Shown piece by piece: positions 32,086-32,339 of a DNA stretch of 32,339 bases (within the stretch, counting starts at the first letter, position 1; every line of letters starts with the position of its first letter). The position numbers and the translations under genes were made by a program. Under the pieces are notes generated by a model. It ran no database searches. It was not told where the DNA came from and saw nothing but the letters and a program-made list of their open reading frames with translations. The stretch is from Syntrophobacterales bacterium (GTDB lineage Bacteria > Desulfobacterota > Syntrophorhabdia > Syntrophorhabdales > WCHB1-27), in NCBI GenBank assembly GCA_017881765.1, contig JADGQN010000004.1:1-32339 (forward strand), read 5' to 3'.

Positions 32086-32339
32086 GAAAGACAGCCGCGG
32101 CAATTGTGCAAGATAAGGGGGGCTGGTACGGTCTCACCTTGGCTGCCACGGACCGGGAAATTAGTGATGTCAAGGTTTATTCCGGCTACAGCCTGGATGA
32201 ATTGAGGAACATGTTCGGCGATCAGCCCTGCGCCGTCGCTCTCGATGATACAGCCGGTTATCTCTTTACTCTTACCTTCCCCTTCAAGGGGAGGAGGAAG
32301 ATCAGTCTTGTTATGGGCGGCCAACTGGAGGAGATGCTT
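32082..32339 (+). CDS. gspL: Type II secretion protein GspL / PilM-like, N-terminus (partial)
   Basis: The frame starts with TTG at 32082, overlapping the gspK stop by 4 nt (TTGA), with GGAG at 32072-32075, and runs off the window after 86 residues. The segment RKTAAAIVQDKGGWYGLTLAA with VALDDTAGYLFTLTFPFKGRRKISLVMGGQLEEML has the shape of GspL/PilM actin-like domains, where a 'xFPFxxxxKIxxVxxxxLEExLP' motif follows the first subdomain. The position directly after gspK supports gspL. GspL couples the GspE ATPase to the inner-membrane platform. Confidence 0.75.
   Translation, partial: MRKTAAAIVQDKGGWYGLTLAATDREISDVKVYSGYSLDELRNMFGDQPCAVALDDTAGYLFTLTFPFKGRRKISLVMGGQLEEML

Noticed and set aside
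1..32339. tRNA, rRNA or phage/IS transposase genes
   Set aside because: No tRNA-like cloverleaf, rRNA segment, transposase or integrase motif was recognised while reading; small RNAs without known motifs cannot be excluded.

Overview
The window looks like a chromosomal segment of an anaerobic, GC-moderate Gram-negative bacterium. The best guess is a Desulfobacterota/deltaproteobacterial lineage of the syntrophic type. This rests on a two-membrane type II secretion system (gspA, gspB, gspJ, gspK, gspL), a RecBCD enzyme, an FeS/FAD old-yellow-enzyme oxidoreductase paired with a 2[4Fe-4S] ferredoxin, a DUF362 protein and a soluble histidine kinase/receiver pair. The taxonomic call is inference; there is no rRNA or tRNA in the window.

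Layout. 1-8691 (minus strand) is a tight recC-recB-recD operon, with recD running off the left edge. 8692-9019 is a divergent control region holding a ~207-bp palindromic element flanked by two extended -10 promoters. 9020-9648 has a Cys-rich zinc-ribbon protein convergent with a ferredoxin, and the ferredoxin is translationally coupled to an OYE/2,4-dienoyl-CoA-reductase-type enzyme (to 11588). 11716-12998 has a secreted NlpC/P60 peptidase and a surface-adhesin-E-like protein. 13218-16214 is a 998-residue fusion ending in a DUF362 domain. 16327-16880 holds two small minus-strand genes. 17245-18300 is an amidohydrolase followed by a terminator. 18587-22301 carries gspA-gspB and an HDOD protein with an orphan HisKA segment. 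22359-25546 (minus) is a likely operon: soluble histidine kinase, receiver, an 88-residue GspE/PilB-N-like protein with no normal start codon, and a PHP-domain/APH-kinase fusion. 25804-27396 is a Na+/phosphate cotransporter. 27718-29502 holds small lipoproteins, a 52-residue membrane protein and a zinc-ribbon protein. 29771 to the end is a LuxR-type regulator followed by gspJ, gspK and the start of gspL.

The most unusual signal is a small palindromic repeat lying inside coding sequences and always read in the same frame. There are two long copies in recB, a short copy in recD and a short copy in the HDOD gene, each encoding GNL(S/F)SE. The two recB copies share both ends but differ in the middle. 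This resembles in-frame palindromic elements such as those described in Rickettsia, but the sequence and host proteins here are different. Other points of interest are the two-component/PHP-kinase operon with its AUC-start candidate, the DUF362 fusion, the HDOD-HisKA protein lacking an ATPase, and two predicted leaderless promoters.
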